Below, one piece after another: positions 52,648-61,711 of a stretch of 64,000 bases of DNA. Numbering within the stretch: position 1 is the stretch's first letter; each line of letters opens with the position of its first letter. The position numbers and the translations under genes were made by a program. The DNA is from JACMQX01 sp040385105. Lineage in GTDB: Bacteria > Pseudomonadota > Gammaproteobacteria > Burkholderiales > Burkholderiaceae_C. The stretch spans positions 14,181-78,180 of the forward strand of contig JAZKHY010000091.1 of assembly GCA_040385105.1 (NCBI GenBank), given 5' to 3'. Below the pieces are notes generated by a model. It was not told the DNA's origin and made no database searches. It worked only from the letters and a program-made list of their open reading frames with translations.

Positions 52648-53766
52648 ATGTTATTCCATTCCTCCATCCGCAAGGAGCTGGCCAGGTCGTTCGGCGCGAC
52701 GCTGGTGGTGCTGATCACCATCGTGATGACCATGATGCTGATCCGCACGCTGGGCCAGGCCACGCGCGGCAGCGTCAACCCCTCCGACGTGATGATGGTG
52801 ATGGGCTACACGGTGCTCGGCCAGCTGCCGACCATTCTTGCGCTCAGCCTGTTCATTGCCATCGTCGGCACGCTCTCGCGCATGTACCAGGACAGCGAGA
52901 TGGTGATCTGGTTTGCCAGCGGGCGGGGGCTGTCGGGCTTTCTCACGCCGCTGTTCCGCTTTGCCTGGCCTATCCTGCTCGTCATTGCAGCGCTTGCGCT
53001 CTTCGTGTGGCCCTGGGCCAACCAGCAGACCCGCGACATGCGCGACCGCTATGAAAGGCGCGGCGACCTGGAGCGCATTGCACCGGGCCAGTTCCAGGAG
53101 TCGGCCAGCGGCAGCCGCGTGTTCTTCCTGGACAAGGACTCGCCGGACGGCAAGTCGGGCAAGAACGTCTTCATCTCGGCAACGGACCACGGCAAGGAAG
53201 CCGTGACATCGGCACGCAGCGGGCGGGTGGTTGACATTGGCGACGACCGCTTCCTGCTGCTCAGCAGCGGCCAGCGCCTTGAAAGCACCGTGGCCAAGCC
53301 CGAGCTGAAGGTCAGCAAGTTCGAGGAGTACGGCACCCGCATTGGCGCCGATGTGCTCGGTGCCCAGGAAGACGCGCCGGCGCGCACACGCTCCACCTTT
53401 GACCTGCTGATGCAGCCCACGCGCCCCAACCAGGGCGAGCTCGCCTGGCGTATCGGCCTGGCGCTGGCTGCACTCAACTTCGTGGTCATCGCCGTGGCGG
53501 TGGCCAGCGTCAACCCGCGGGCCGGGCGCAGCGGCAACCTGGTCTTTGCGCTGTTCGCGTTCGTGGTGTATTACAACCTCCTCAACATGGGGCAGAACTG
53601 GATTGCCACGGGCAGGACCGCCGCCGGGCCGTTCGTGCTGGGCCTGCATGGCGGCGTGCTCGCGCTGGGCCTGCTCTGGCTGTCCAAGCGGCACAACAAC
53701 TGGAGCTGGAGCCCGGCACGGCGCAGGCGCCGGCAGGCAGGCCGCGCGGAAGCGGCGGGTACATGA
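52648..53766 (+). CDS. lptF: LPS export permease LptF
   Basis: A 372-residue inner-membrane permease of the YjgP/YjgQ family, six membrane helices (three near residues 10-130, three near 275-355) around a periplasmic beta-jellyroll. It forms LptB2FG, which extracts LPS. The ATG at 52648 (MLFHSSIRKEL) fits the family better than one 18 bp upstream. The Arg-rich tail (WSPARRRRRQAGR) is unusual but short. Overlaps lptG by 4 bp. Confidence 0.94.
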   Translation: MLFHSSIRKELARSFGATLVVLITIVMTMMLIRTLGQATRGSVNPSDVMMVMGYTVLGQLPTILALSLFIAIVGTLSRMYQDSEMVIWFASGRGLSGFLTPLFRFAWPILLVIAALALFVWPWANQQTRDMRDRYERRGDLERIAPGQFQESASGSRVFFLDKDSPDGKSGKNVFISATDHGKEAVTSARSGRVVDIGDDRFLLLSSGQRLESTVAKPELKVSKFEEYGTRIGADVLGAQEDAPARTRSTFDLLMQPTRPNQGELAWRIGLALAALNFVVIAVAVASVNPRAGRSGNLVFALFAFVVYYNLLNMGQNWIATGRTAAGPFVLGLHGGVLALGLLWLSKRHNNWSWSPARRRRRQAGRAEAAGT

Positions 53767-54872
53767 AGACGATCCGGCGGCTGATCTACGGCGAGATGCT
53801 CGCGGCCATCGCCTTCGTGGCGCTGGGCTTTCTTGCACTTTTCTTCTTCTTTGACTTTGTCGATGAGCTTCAGCACATCGGCAAGGACAGCCCGGCGGGC
53901 GTCTACCTGATCACCCATGCGCTGATGTACGTCACGCTGCTGGTGCCCAGCCACCTGTACGAGCTGATGCCCATTGCCGTGCTGATCGGCGCCATCTTCG
54001 TGATGGCGCGGCTGGCCCAGAGCTCCGAGTACACCATCCTGCGCACCAGCGGCCTGGGGCCCTGGCGCGCGCTGCGCACGCTGCTGGTGCTGGGCCTGCT
54101 GTTTGTGGTGGTGACTTTTGCGGTCGGCGACTACATCGCGCCGGTGTCCGACCGCAACGCGCAGTTGCTCAAGGCCCGCTTCCAGGGCCGCATCACCGTG
54201 GGCCAGACGGGCGCCTGGCTCAAGGAGAAGCAGGCCTACAACTCCTACGCGGCCAATGTCAGCGCCCTCACGGCGGAGAGCGAGATGCTGGGCGTGCGCA
54301 TCTTCGAATTCGACAACAAGGGCTTCCTGGTCTCGCTGACCCAGGCACCCAAGGCGCGTTTCGGCGAGGATGGCGCCTGGATGCTCGAGGAAGCAGAGCG
54401 CACCGAGTTTGCCGGGCTGGGCTCGGACACGGCCAAGGTGGACCGCGCCCACCTGCCCAGCTACCGCTGGCCCACCGAAATCTCGGCCGAAATGGTGTCC
54501 GTGGCGCTGCTCAAGCCCGACCGCATGGGCACCATCGACCTGTTCCAGTACATCCAGCACCTGGACGCCAACGGGCAGACCGCGCAGCGCTACGAGATCG
54601 AGTTCTGGCGCAAGGTGTTCTACCCGCTGAGCTGCCTGGTGATGGTGGTGCTGGCCCTGCCGTTCGCCTACCTGCATTTCCGCTCCGGCGGCATCACCGG
54701 CTATGTGTTCGGCGGGGTGCTGATCGGCATCAGCTTTTTCCTGCTCAACAATGTGTTCGGCTATATCGGCAACCTGCAGAACTGGTGGCCTTGGCTGACT
54801 GCGGCGGCGCCGGGGCTGATCTACTCGGTGTTCTCGCTCGGGGCGTTCGGCTGGCTGGTGCTCAGGAGGTAG
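53763..54872 (+). CDS. lptG: LPS export permease LptG
   Basis: A 369-residue partner of LptF with the same six-helix layout and the YLTHAL/YELMPIAVLIGAIF segment typical of LptG. It is translationally coupled to lptF (ATGA at 53763-53766) and ends 5 bp before the GTG of cbiX. Confidence 0.95.
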   Translation: MKTIRRLIYGEMLAAIAFVALGFLALFFFFDFVDELQHIGKDSPAGVYLITHALMYVTLLVPSHLYELMPIAVLIGAIFVMARLAQSSEYTILRTSGLGPWRALRTLLVLGLLFVVVTFAVGDYIAPVSDRNAQLLKARFQGRITVGQTGAWLKEKQAYNSYAANVSALTAESEMLGVRIFEFDNKGFLVSLTQAPKARFGEDGAWMLEEAERTEFAGLGSDTAKVDRAHLPSYRWPTEISAEMVSVALLKPDRMGTIDLFQYIQHLDANGQTAQRYEIEFWRKVFYPLSCLVMVVLALPFAYLHFRSGGITGYVFGGVLIGISFFLLNNVFGYIGNLQNWWPWLTAAAPGLIYSVFSLGAFGWLVLRR

Positions 54873-54877
54873 CGGGC

Positions 54878-55237
54878 GTGGCGGCGGGCATCATCCTCTT
54901 TGCGCACGGTTCGCGCGACCCGCTGTGGCGGCGCCCGATGGAGGCTGTCGCCGCACGCATCCGCGCAGACGACCCGAAGGCCCTGGTCAGTTGCGCCTTC
55001 CTGGAACTGACCGAGCCTGGCCTTCCTGCGGCAGCGGCCGCCCTTGTGGCTGCCGGTGCGCAGTCCGTCACCATCGTGCCGATGTTCCTTGGCGTGGGCA
55101 AGCATGTGCGCGAAGACCTGCCAAGCCTGGTCGAGGGCCTGGGCGTTGCCCATCCGGGTGTCGCCTTCACGCTCAGGCAGGCAGTGGGCGAGGACGACCG
55201 GATGATCGCCCTGATGGCCCAAATCGCCGCATCCTGA
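54878..55237 (+). CDS. cbiX: CbiX/SirB-like sirohydrochlorin chelatase, short form
   Basis: A 119-residue single-domain chelatase (long family members have two such domains). The AHGSRDPLW motif holds the first metal-handling His (residue 10), and PMFLGVGKHVREDLP the second. Such enzymes put Co or Fe into sirohydrochlorin; with the adjacent CysB-type regulator, iron for siroheme (sulfite reductase) is more likely than cobalamin. The start is a GTG with AGGAGG eight bases upstream; that site lies in the lptG 3' end. Confidence 0.87.
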   Translation: MAAGIILFAHGSRDPLWRRPMEAVAARIRADDPKALVSCAFLELTEPGLPAAAAALVAAGAQSVTIVPMFLGVGKHVREDLPSLVEGLGVAHPGVAFTLRQAVGEDDRMIALMAQIAAS

Positions 55238-55291
55238 AGTTTTTATAGACTCGATATGCATAATGAAGTGAATTGTTAGTATCATTTCAAT

Positions 55292-56236
55292 ATGAACCTG
55301 CATCAATTTCGCTTCGTTCAGGAGGCCGCCCGCCGCAACCTGAACCTCACCGAAGCCGCCAAGGCGCTGCACACCTCGCAGCCGGGCGTCTCCAAGGCCA
55401 TCATCGAGCTTGAGGAAGAACTGGGCGTGGAAATATTCGCGCGCCACGGCAAGCGCTTGAAGCGCATCACCGAACCCGGTCAGCATGTGCTCAAAAGCAT
55501 CGAGCTGATCATGCGCGAGGTCGGCAACCTCAAGCGCATCGGCGAGCAGTTCAGCGCCGAGGACAGCGGCACGCTGTCGATCGCCACCACCCACACCCAG
55601 GCGCGCTATGTGCTGCCGGTGCCGGTGGCGAAGCTGCGTGAGGCCTACCCCAAGGTCAACGTCAGCCTGCACCAGGGCGCGCCCGACCAGGTGGCCCGCA
55701 TGGTGATCGACGAAGTGGCCGAGATCGGCATCGCGACGGAATCGCTGTCGGACTATGCCGAGCTCGTCACCCTGCCCTGCTACGAATGGCAGCACGTGCT
55801 CGTCCTGCCCGTTGACCACCCGCTGGCGAAGAAAGAGCGCATCACGCTTGAAGACATCGCCAAAGAGCCGATCATCACCTACCACCCGTCCTTCACCGGC
55901 CGCACGCGCATCGACACCGCCTTTGCCTCGCGCAAGCTGGAGCCGCGCATCGCGCTGGAAGCCATCGACTCCGACGTGATCAAGACCTACGTCCGGCTCG
56001 GCCTGGGCGTCGGCATCGTGGCCGAGATGGCGGTGCGCGACGACGGCAGCAACAGCGACCTCGTGGTCCGCCCCGCAGGCAACCTGTTCGGCCAGAACAT
56101 CGCCCGGGTGGCCTTCAAGAAGAGCGCCTACCTGCGCAACTTCGTCTTCAAGTTTGCCGAGTTGCTGAGCGACCGGCTCGACCGCAACCTGATCGCCAAG
56201 GCCCTGACCGGGCATGTTAATGATTACGAACTATGA
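55292..56236 (+). CDS. cysB: CysB-type LysR regulator
   Basis: A 314-residue LysR-family regulator whose N-terminal HTH (MNLHQFRFVQEAARRNLNL; EAAKALHTSQPGVSKAIIELEEELG) and effector domain (LSIATTHTQARYVLP, ITYHPSFTGRTRIDTAF) match CysB/Cbl, activators of sulfate and organosulfur assimilation that sense acetylserine or sulfate. Next to cbiX and overlapping a methionine-type aminotransferase (ATGA), it suggests a sulfur-related block. The leader (55238-55291) is AT-rich. Confidence 0.92.
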   Translation: MNLHQFRFVQEAARRNLNLTEAAKALHTSQPGVSKAIIELEEELGVEIFARHGKRLKRITEPGQHVLKSIELIMREVGNLKRIGEQFSAEDSGTLSIATTHTQARYVLPVPVAKLREAYPKVNVSLHQGAPDQVARMVIDEVAEIGIATESLSDYAELVTLPCYEWQHVLVLPVDHPLAKKERITLEDIAKEPIITYHPSFTGRTRIDTAFASRKLEPRIALEAIDSDVIKTYVRLGLGVGIVAEMAVRDDGSNSDLVVRPAGNLFGQNIARVAFKKSAYLRNFVFKFAELLSDRLDRNLIAKALTGHVNDYEL

Positions 56237-57399
56237 GCACCATCCTCGAACGCACGCCTGAACTCAAGACAAAGTTTCCTGCAGTCGGCACCACCATCTT
56301 CACCGTGATGTCGCAGCTGGCCGCCGAAAAGGGCGCTGTGAACCTGGGTCAGGGCTTTCCTGACTTTGACTGCGACCCGAAGCTGGTGCAGTCTGTCACG
56401 GACGCCATGACCAAGGGTCTCAACCAGTATCCGCCGATGACCGGCGTGCCGGTGCTGCGCGAAGCGATTGCCACCAAGGTGAAGACGCTTTACGGCCACA
56501 GCTACGACGCGGCCAGCGAGATCACCGTGACGGCCGGTGCGACGCAGGCCATCATCACCTGCATCCTGGCCGTCGTGCGGCCGGGTGATGAAGTGATCGT
56601 GCTGGAACCCTGCTACGACAGCTATGTGCCCAACATCGAGCTCGCCGGCGGCACCGTGGTGCGCGTGCCGCTCACGCCCGGTACCTTCCGGCCCGACTTC
56701 GGCAAGATCAGCGCTGCCATCACCGGCAAGACGCGCGCCATCATCGTCAACACACCGCACAACCCGAGCGGCACCATCTGGTCGCGCGAGGACATGCTCA
56801 AGCTCCAGGACATCCTGGCGCCGACCGACGTGCTGCTCATCAGCGACGAGGTCTATGAGCACATGGTGTTTGACGAAGGCGGCCACCAGAGCGCCGCGCG
56901 CTTCCCGGCGCTGGCCGCGCGCGCCTTCATCGTGTCAAGCTTTGGCAAGACCTACCATGTGACGGGCTGGAAAGTCGGCTACGTGGCCGCACCTGCATCG
57001 CTCACGGCGGAGTTCCGCAAGGTGCACCAGTTCAACGTGTTCACCGTCAACACGCCGGTTCAGCATGGCCTGGCCGCCTACATGGCTGACCCGAAGCCTT
57101 ACCTTGAACTGCCTGCGTTCTACAAGCGCAAGCGCGACCTGTTCCTGGAAGGCCTGAAGCGCACCAAGTTCAAGCTGCTGCCCAGCCAGGGCACCTACTT
57201 CCAGTGCGTGGACATCTCGTCGGTGAGCGACCTGAGCGAGAACGACTTCTGCCTGTGGCTTACGAGCGAGATCGGCGTGGCGGCTATCCCGCTGTCGGCG
57301 TTCTACGGCAACGGCTTTGACCAGCGGGTGGTGCGCTTCTGCTTTGCCAAGAAGGACGAGACGCTCAACACGGCGCTGGACCGGCTCGCCAGGCTGTGA
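56233..57399 (+). CDS. PLP-dependent aminotransferase, methionine aminotransferase (YbdL) type
   Basis: A 388-residue class I/II aminotransferase. PLP Lys239 in SSFGKTYHVTGWKVGY, NTPHNPSGT, and SDEVYEHMVFD are clear. The sequence most resembles YbdL-type methionine (or broad keto acid) aminotransferases, which take part in methionine salvage. It is coupled to cysB by a 4 bp overlap. Exact substrate unproven. Confidence 0.9.
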   Translation: MSTILERTPELKTKFPAVGTTIFTVMSQLAAEKGAVNLGQGFPDFDCDPKLVQSVTDAMTKGLNQYPPMTGVPVLREAIATKVKTLYGHSYDAASEITVTAGATQAIITCILAVVRPGDEVIVLEPCYDSYVPNIELAGGTVVRVPLTPGTFRPDFGKISAAITGKTRAIIVNTPHNPSGTIWSREDMLKLQDILAPTDVLLISDEVYEHMVFDEGGHQSAARFPALAARAFIVSSFGKTYHVTGWKVGYVAAPASLTAEFRKVHQFNVFTVNTPVQHGLAAYMADPKPYLELPAFYKRKRDLFLEGLKRTKFKLLPSQGTYFQCVDISSVSDLSENDFCLWLTSEIGVAAIPLSAFYGNGFDQRVVRFCFAKKDETLNTALDRLARL

Positions 57400-57475
57400 T
57401 CCCGCGGCCGGGCCATGTGGCGCCGTGAAGGTGTAGGACGCGCCTGACCGGCACTCGGCCCATGCGCCTGCTTAC

Positions 57476-57531
57476 GTGAAGTGAACTTTGGGTGACCATG
57501 CAGACGGTTACTTCAATAACATGAACTTCAC
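57476..57531. promoter_or_regulatory. Spaced inverted repeat GTGAAGT ... ACTTCAC upstream of the DUF3309 gene
   Basis: Exact 7 bp arms at 57476-57482 and 57525-57531, 42 bases apart; further AACTTTG/AACTTCA echoes lie between. They sit in the 144 bp gap before the small gene at 57544, which has AAAGG as ribosome-binding site. A regulator or looped RNA is possible; weak evidence. Confidence 0.3.
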
Positions 57532-57543
57532 AAAGGTACTGCC

Positions 57544-57702
57544 ATGTCAATCTCCCTCATCCTCCTGATCGTCCTCATCCTGATCCTCGTCGGCGCACTG
57601 CCCACCTGGGGCCACAGCCGTTCCTGGGGTTATGGTCCCAGCGGTGGCCTGGGCCTCGTTGTCCTGATCCTCGTGATCCTGCTGCTCATGGGAAAGATCT
57701 GA
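57544..57702 (+). CDS. DUF3309 family small membrane protein, 52 residues
   Basis: Encodes 52 residues: an N-terminal hydrophobic helix (MSISLILLIVLILILVGA), a short central LPTWGHSRSWGYGPSGG segment, and a second helix (LVVLILVILLLMGKI), the known DUF3309 layout. It ends 7 bp before the stop of the convergent hrpA. Function unknown; members are common in proteobacteria. Good ribosome-binding site AAAGG upstream. Confidence 0.85.
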   Translation: MSISLILLIVLILILVGALPTWGHSRSWGYGPSGGLGLVVLILVILLLMGKI

Positions 57703-57709
57703 TACAGCT

Positions 57710-60700
57710 TCAGTGATTCAGCTGCGTCCAGACTTTGTCCAGGCGCTTGACGCTCACCGGCTGCGGTGTGCGTAGCTCCTGGGCAAAGAAGCTCACCCTC
57801 AACTCTTCCAGCAACCACCGGTATTCCTGCATGCGGTCATCGACCGCACCCTTGCGCTCGGCCACCAGCCGCCAGTAGCGCTGCTCCTGTGGCCTCAACT
57901 CTGTCATTTTTGTGGCGTCGCGCGCGGGGTCGGAACGCAGCTTGTCCAGCCGCAGTGTGATGGCCTTCAGGTAGCGCGGAAAATGCTGCAATTGCGTCCA
58001 TGGCGTCAACGCCAGGAAGCGTTTCGGCATGAGGCGCTGCAATTGCTGTGTGGCGTCAGCCGTCGCGTCCGGCTGAATTTTCGTATCCTTGATCTTGCGC
58101 ACCGCTGTCGCGTAGTCCAGCAGGATGCCGCCGGCCAGGCGCGCCACTTCGTTCGCGATGAGCGTCAGCCTGCCGCGCCCCTCCTCCACCCGGCGCCTGA
58201 AACCGGCCTCGTCCATCGGCAACGGCTCCAGCAGGAACGCGCGGTCCAGCGCCACCTCCAGGATCTGGGTCCTCAGCTCTTCCATCGTGCCCAGCGGCAT
58301 GAAGGCGACCGCCATCTTCTGCAGGTCCGGCAGGTTCTTCTCCAGGTATTTCAGCGCATCCCTGATCTGCAATGCGAACAGGCGGCGCAGGCCCGCGCGG
58401 TGGCGGGCAGCGGCCACGTCGGGCTCGTCGAAGACTTCGATGGTGACGGCATCGCCCTGGTCAACGAGGGCCGGAAAGCCAATCAGCGTCTGGCCGCCCT
58501 TGCGGATTTCCATGAGCTCGGGGAGTTCACCGAAGTCCCATGCGGCGTGCCGCTGGCCGGCCTCTGCCGCAAAGCCGGCTTGCGCCACAGCCACGTCAGG
58601 CTGCCCGGCGGACGGCTGCCGCGATGCCGCCTGCCCTGCCTTGCCCTGCTGCGCCGCAACCGCAGCCACCGGCTCTGCCTGCAGTGCCGGTTTCAGCCCC
58701 GCCAGCGCCTGGAAAGCACCGCGCGCCTGCACCCCCAGCTCAGCCTTCAACGCCCCCAGGTTGCGCCCCGTGCCCAGCTGGCGGCCGTGCTCGTCCACCA
58801 CCCGGAAGTTCATGAACAGGTGCGGGCTCAGCATGTCGAGCTTGAAGTCGGCGCGCTTGACGTCCAGCGAGGTGGCATCGCGCACCACCTTGAGCAGCGC
58901 GTCGGTCAGCGAACCGTGGCCAAACTTCACCGGGTCACCCAGTTGCCCTGCGATGCGCGTGGCGCTCTCGGGCAGCGGCACGAAGCGCGAGCGCGGCTTC
59001 TGGTGCAGGCTTTTGAGCAGCGCCAGGATCTTGTCCCGCAGCATGCCGGGCACCAGCCATTCACAGCGCTCGTCGTTGACCTGGTTCAGCACGAACAGCG
59101 GCACCGTCACGGTGAGGCCGTCGCGCGTGTCGCCCGGCTCATGCAAGTAGGTGGCGGCGCAGTCCACACCGCCCAGGCGTATGGTCTTGGGGAAGGCGTT
59201 GGTCGTGATGCCTGCCGCCTCGTGGCGCATCAGCTCCTCGCGCGTGAGCATCAGCAGCCTCGGCTGGCGCTTGACCTCTTCGCGGTACCACTGCTCGAAG
59301 CTGTGGCCGCTGAACACATCGGCCGGCAGTTGCTGGTCGTAGAAAGCGTAGATCAGCTCATCGTCCACCAGCACGTCCTGCCGGCGCGACTTGTGCTCCA
59401 TGTCCTCGACCTGCCGGATGAGCTTCTGGTTGGCCGCCAGGAACGGCAGCTTTGTTTCCCACATTCCTTCCACCAGCGCCTCGCGGATGAAAATCTCGCG
59501 CGCCGCCGCCATGTCGACCCGGCCATAGTTGACGCGCCGCCCGCTGTAGATCACCAGGCCGTACAGCGTCGCCCGCTCCAGCGCCGTGACCTCCGCCGCC
59601 TTCTTTTCCCAATGCGGGTCGAGCAACTGCTTCCTGAGCAGGTGGCTGCCCACCTGCTCCAGCCACTGCGGTTCGATGTTGGCGAGCCCCCGGCCGAACA
59701 GGCGCGTGGTCTCAACCAGTTCCGCAGCCACAATCCAGCGGCCCGGCTTCTTGCTCAGGTGGGCACCCGGATGGCGGTAGAACTTGATGCCGCGTGCGCC
59801 CAGGTAGGCCTCATCATCTTCCATCTTCCAGCCGATGTTGCCGAGCAATCCGGCCAGCATCGACAAGTGAAGCTGCTCATAGCTCGCAGGCACGGCATTG
59901 AGCCGCCACTTGTGCTCAGCCACCACGGTGTGCAGCTGTGAATGGATGTCGCGCCATTCACGCACGCGCCGCACGCTCACGAAGTTCTGGCGCAGCAACT
60001 GCTCGTACTGGCGGTTGCTCAGCTTGTGCTGCGGGCCTTCGGCCCCCACCACAGGTGCCGTACCCTGAGGTGTCGCGCGACCGCGCGACACGTTGTGCCC
60101 GCCCCGCGAATCGTCCAGCCACTTCCACAGCTTGAGGTAACCCGAGAACTCACTCTTCTCGTCGTCAAACTTCACATGTGCCTGGTCGGCTGCCTGCTGC
60201 GCTTCCATCGGCCTGTCGCGCACATCCTGCACCGACAGGGCCGAGGCAATCACCAGCACCTCGTCCAGCGCCTGCCGGTCCCGCGCCTCCAGGATCATGC
60301 GGCCCACGCGCGGGTCCAGCGGCAGCTTTGACAGCTCCCGTCCCATGGGCGTGAGCTCATTGGCATCGTCGACGGCACCCAGTTCGCCCAGCAGCTGGTA
60401 GCCATCGGCAATCGCGCGGCGCTGCGGCGGCTCGATGAACGGGAACTGCTCCACGTCGCCAAGATGCAGTGACTTCATCCGCAGGATCACGCCCGCCAGC
60501 GAGCTGCGCAGGATTTCGGGGTCGGTGAACGGCGCGCGGCCGGCGAAGTCTTTCTCGTCATACAGGCGGATGCAGATGCCGTTGGCCACCCGGCCGCAGC
60601 GGCCTGCACGCTGGTTGGCGGCGGCCTGGCTGATGGGCTCGACCAGCAGCTGCTCCACCTTGCTGCGGAAGCTGTAGCGCTTCACCCGGGCCGTGCCGGC

Positions 60701-61654
60701 ATCAATGACATAGCGGATGCCCGGCACCGTCAGCGAGGTCTCGGCCACGTTGGTCGCAAGCACGATGCGCCGGCCGCTGTGGCTGTCAAAGATGCGGTCC
60801 TGCTCGGCCTGGGACAGCCGCGCGAACAACGGCAGCACCTCGGCATCCCGGTAAACCGGCTGGTGGCTCAGGTGCTTGCGCAGGTGGTCGGCCGCCTCGC
60901 GGATCTCGCGCTCGCCGGGCAGGAACACCAGGATGTCGCCGCCCGCGCGCCCGGCGTCACGCCACAGTTCATCCACACCGTCGGCAATCGCATTGTTGAG
61001 GTCGTACTCGCGCGACTCCTCATAGGGCCGGTAGCGCTGCTCAACCGGGAACATCCGGCCCGATACATAGATGATGGGCGCCGGCCCCTTTGCTGAGGCG
61101 AAATGTTCCGCAAACCGGTTCGCATCAATCGTCGCTGACGTCACCACCACCTTCAGGTCAGGCCGCCGCGGCAGTATCTCGCGCAGGTAGCCAAGCAAAA
61201 AGTCGATGTTCAGGCTGCGCTCATGGGCCTCGTCAATGATGATGGTGTCGTAGGTCTTGAGCAGCGGGTCGGTCTGCGTCTCTGCCAGCAGGATGCCGTC
61301 CGTCATGAGCTTGACCGACGCATCGCGGCTGAGCCGGTCCTGGAAGCGCACCTTGAAGCCCACCACCTCGCCCAGCGGCGTCTTGAGCTCCTCGGCGATG
61401 CGCTTGGCCACGCTGGACGCTGCAATGCGGCGCGGCTGGGTGTGGCCGATCATCCGGCCCTTGCCGGGCGGGTAGTTCAGCTTCCCCCGCCCCATGGCCA
61501 ACGCGATCTTTGGAAGCTGAGTGGTCTTGCCCGACCCGGTCTCGCCGCAGACGATGATCACCTGGTGCGCCGCCATGGCGGCCATGATGTCTTCACGCTT
61601 GCCGGATACCGGCAGCGATTCGGGAAATTCGATTTTCAGGGGAGAGGCGGACAA
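57710..61654 (-). CDS. hrpA: ATP-dependent RNA helicase HrpA
   Basis: A 1314-residue DEAH helicase, normal length for the family: Walker A GETGSGKTTQ near residue 36, DEAH in IIDEAHERS, SATID, helicase C-terminal with QRAGRCGR, then HA2, OB and the long proteobacterial C-terminal domain. In E. coli it resolves stalled ribosomes and mRNA. It starts with a TTG (61654); an in-frame stop 27 bp upstream rules out an earlier start. Residues about 520-545 (SRGGHNV...EGPQHK) look like an inserted linker carrying two palindromes. Confidence 0.94.
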   Translation of the reverse strand: MSASPLKIEFPESLPVSGKREDIMAAMAAHQVIIVCGETGSGKTTQLPKIALAMGRGKLNYPPGKGRMIGHTQPRRIAASSVAKRIAEELKTPLGEVVGFKVRFQDRLSRDASVKLMTDGILLAETQTDPLLKTYDTIIIDEAHERSLNIDFLLGYLREILPRRPDLKVVVTSATIDANRFAEHFASAKGPAPIIYVSGRMFPVEQRYRPYEESREYDLNNAIADGVDELWRDAGRAGGDILVFLPGEREIREAADHLRKHLSHQPVYRDAEVLPLFARLSQAEQDRIFDSHSGRRIVLATNVAETSLTVPGIRYVIDAGTARVKRYSFRSKVEQLLVEPISQAAANQRAGRCGRVANGICIRLYDEKDFAGRAPFTDPEILRSSLAGVILRMKSLHLGDVEQFPFIEPPQRRAIADGYQLLGELGAVDDANELTPMGRELSKLPLDPRVGRMILEARDRQALDEVLVIASALSVQDVRDRPMEAQQAADQAHVKFDDEKSEFSGYLKLWKWLDDSRGGHNVSRGRATPQGTAPVVGAEGPQHKLSNRQYEQLLRQNFVSVRRVREWRDIHSQLHTVVAEHKWRLNAVPASYEQLHLSMLAGLLGNIGWKMEDDEAYLGARGIKFYRHPGAHLSKKPGRWIVAAELVETTRLFGRGLANIEPQWLEQVGSHLLRKQLLDPHWEKKAAEVTALERATLYGLVIYSGRRVNYGRVDMAAAREIFIREALVEGMWETKLPFLAANQKLIRQVEDMEHKSRRQDVLVDDELIYAFYDQQLPADVFSGHSFEQWYREEVKRQPRLLMLTREELMRHEAAGITTNAFPKTIRLGGVDCAATYLHEPGDTRDGLTVTVPLFVLNQVNDERCEWLVPGMLRDKILALLKSLHQKPRSRFVPLPESATRIAGQLGDPVKFGHGSLTDALLKVVRDATSLDVKRADFKLDMLSPHLFMNFRVVDEHGRQLGTGRNLGALKAELGVQARGAFQALAGLKPALQAEPVAAVAAQQGKAGQAASRQPSAGQPDVAVAQAGFAAEAGQRHAAWDFGELPELMEIRKGGQTLIGFPALVDQGDAVTIEVFDEPDVAAARHRAGLRRLFALQIRDALKYLEKNLPDLQKMAVAFMPLGTMEELRTQILEVALDRAFLLEPLPMDEAGFRRRVEEGRGRLTLIANEVARLAGGILLDYATAVRKIKDTKIQPDATADATQQLQRLMPKRFLALTPWTQLQHFPRYLKAITLRLDKLRSDPARDATKMTELRPQEQRYWRLVAERKGAVDDRMQEYRWLLEELRVSFFAQELRTPQPVSVKRLDKVWTQLNH
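60033..60091. repeat. Two palindromes inside hrpA (possible in-frame repeat insertion)
   Basis: GGGCC-TTC-GGCCC (60033-60045), whose complement contains GGCCGAAGGCC as in the 81 bp repeats, and GTGTCGCGCG-AC-CGCGCGACAC (60070-60091), a perfect 10 bp inverted repeat. Both fall in a Gly/Ala/Pro-rich linker that other HrpA proteins, as I recall them, do not have at this length. Confidence 0.55.
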
Positions 61655-61711
61655 AGGGCGCGGATTCGTAGGTCGTTCAGGGGGACCGCAGATTATCCGC
61701 GTTATGCAGGC

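Noticed and set aside
57400..57543. Searched the gap before the DUF3309 gene for a small RNA or second peptide
   Set aside because: No frame with a ribosome-binding site and no terminator-like hairpin; only a spaced inverted repeat, reported separately with low confidence.
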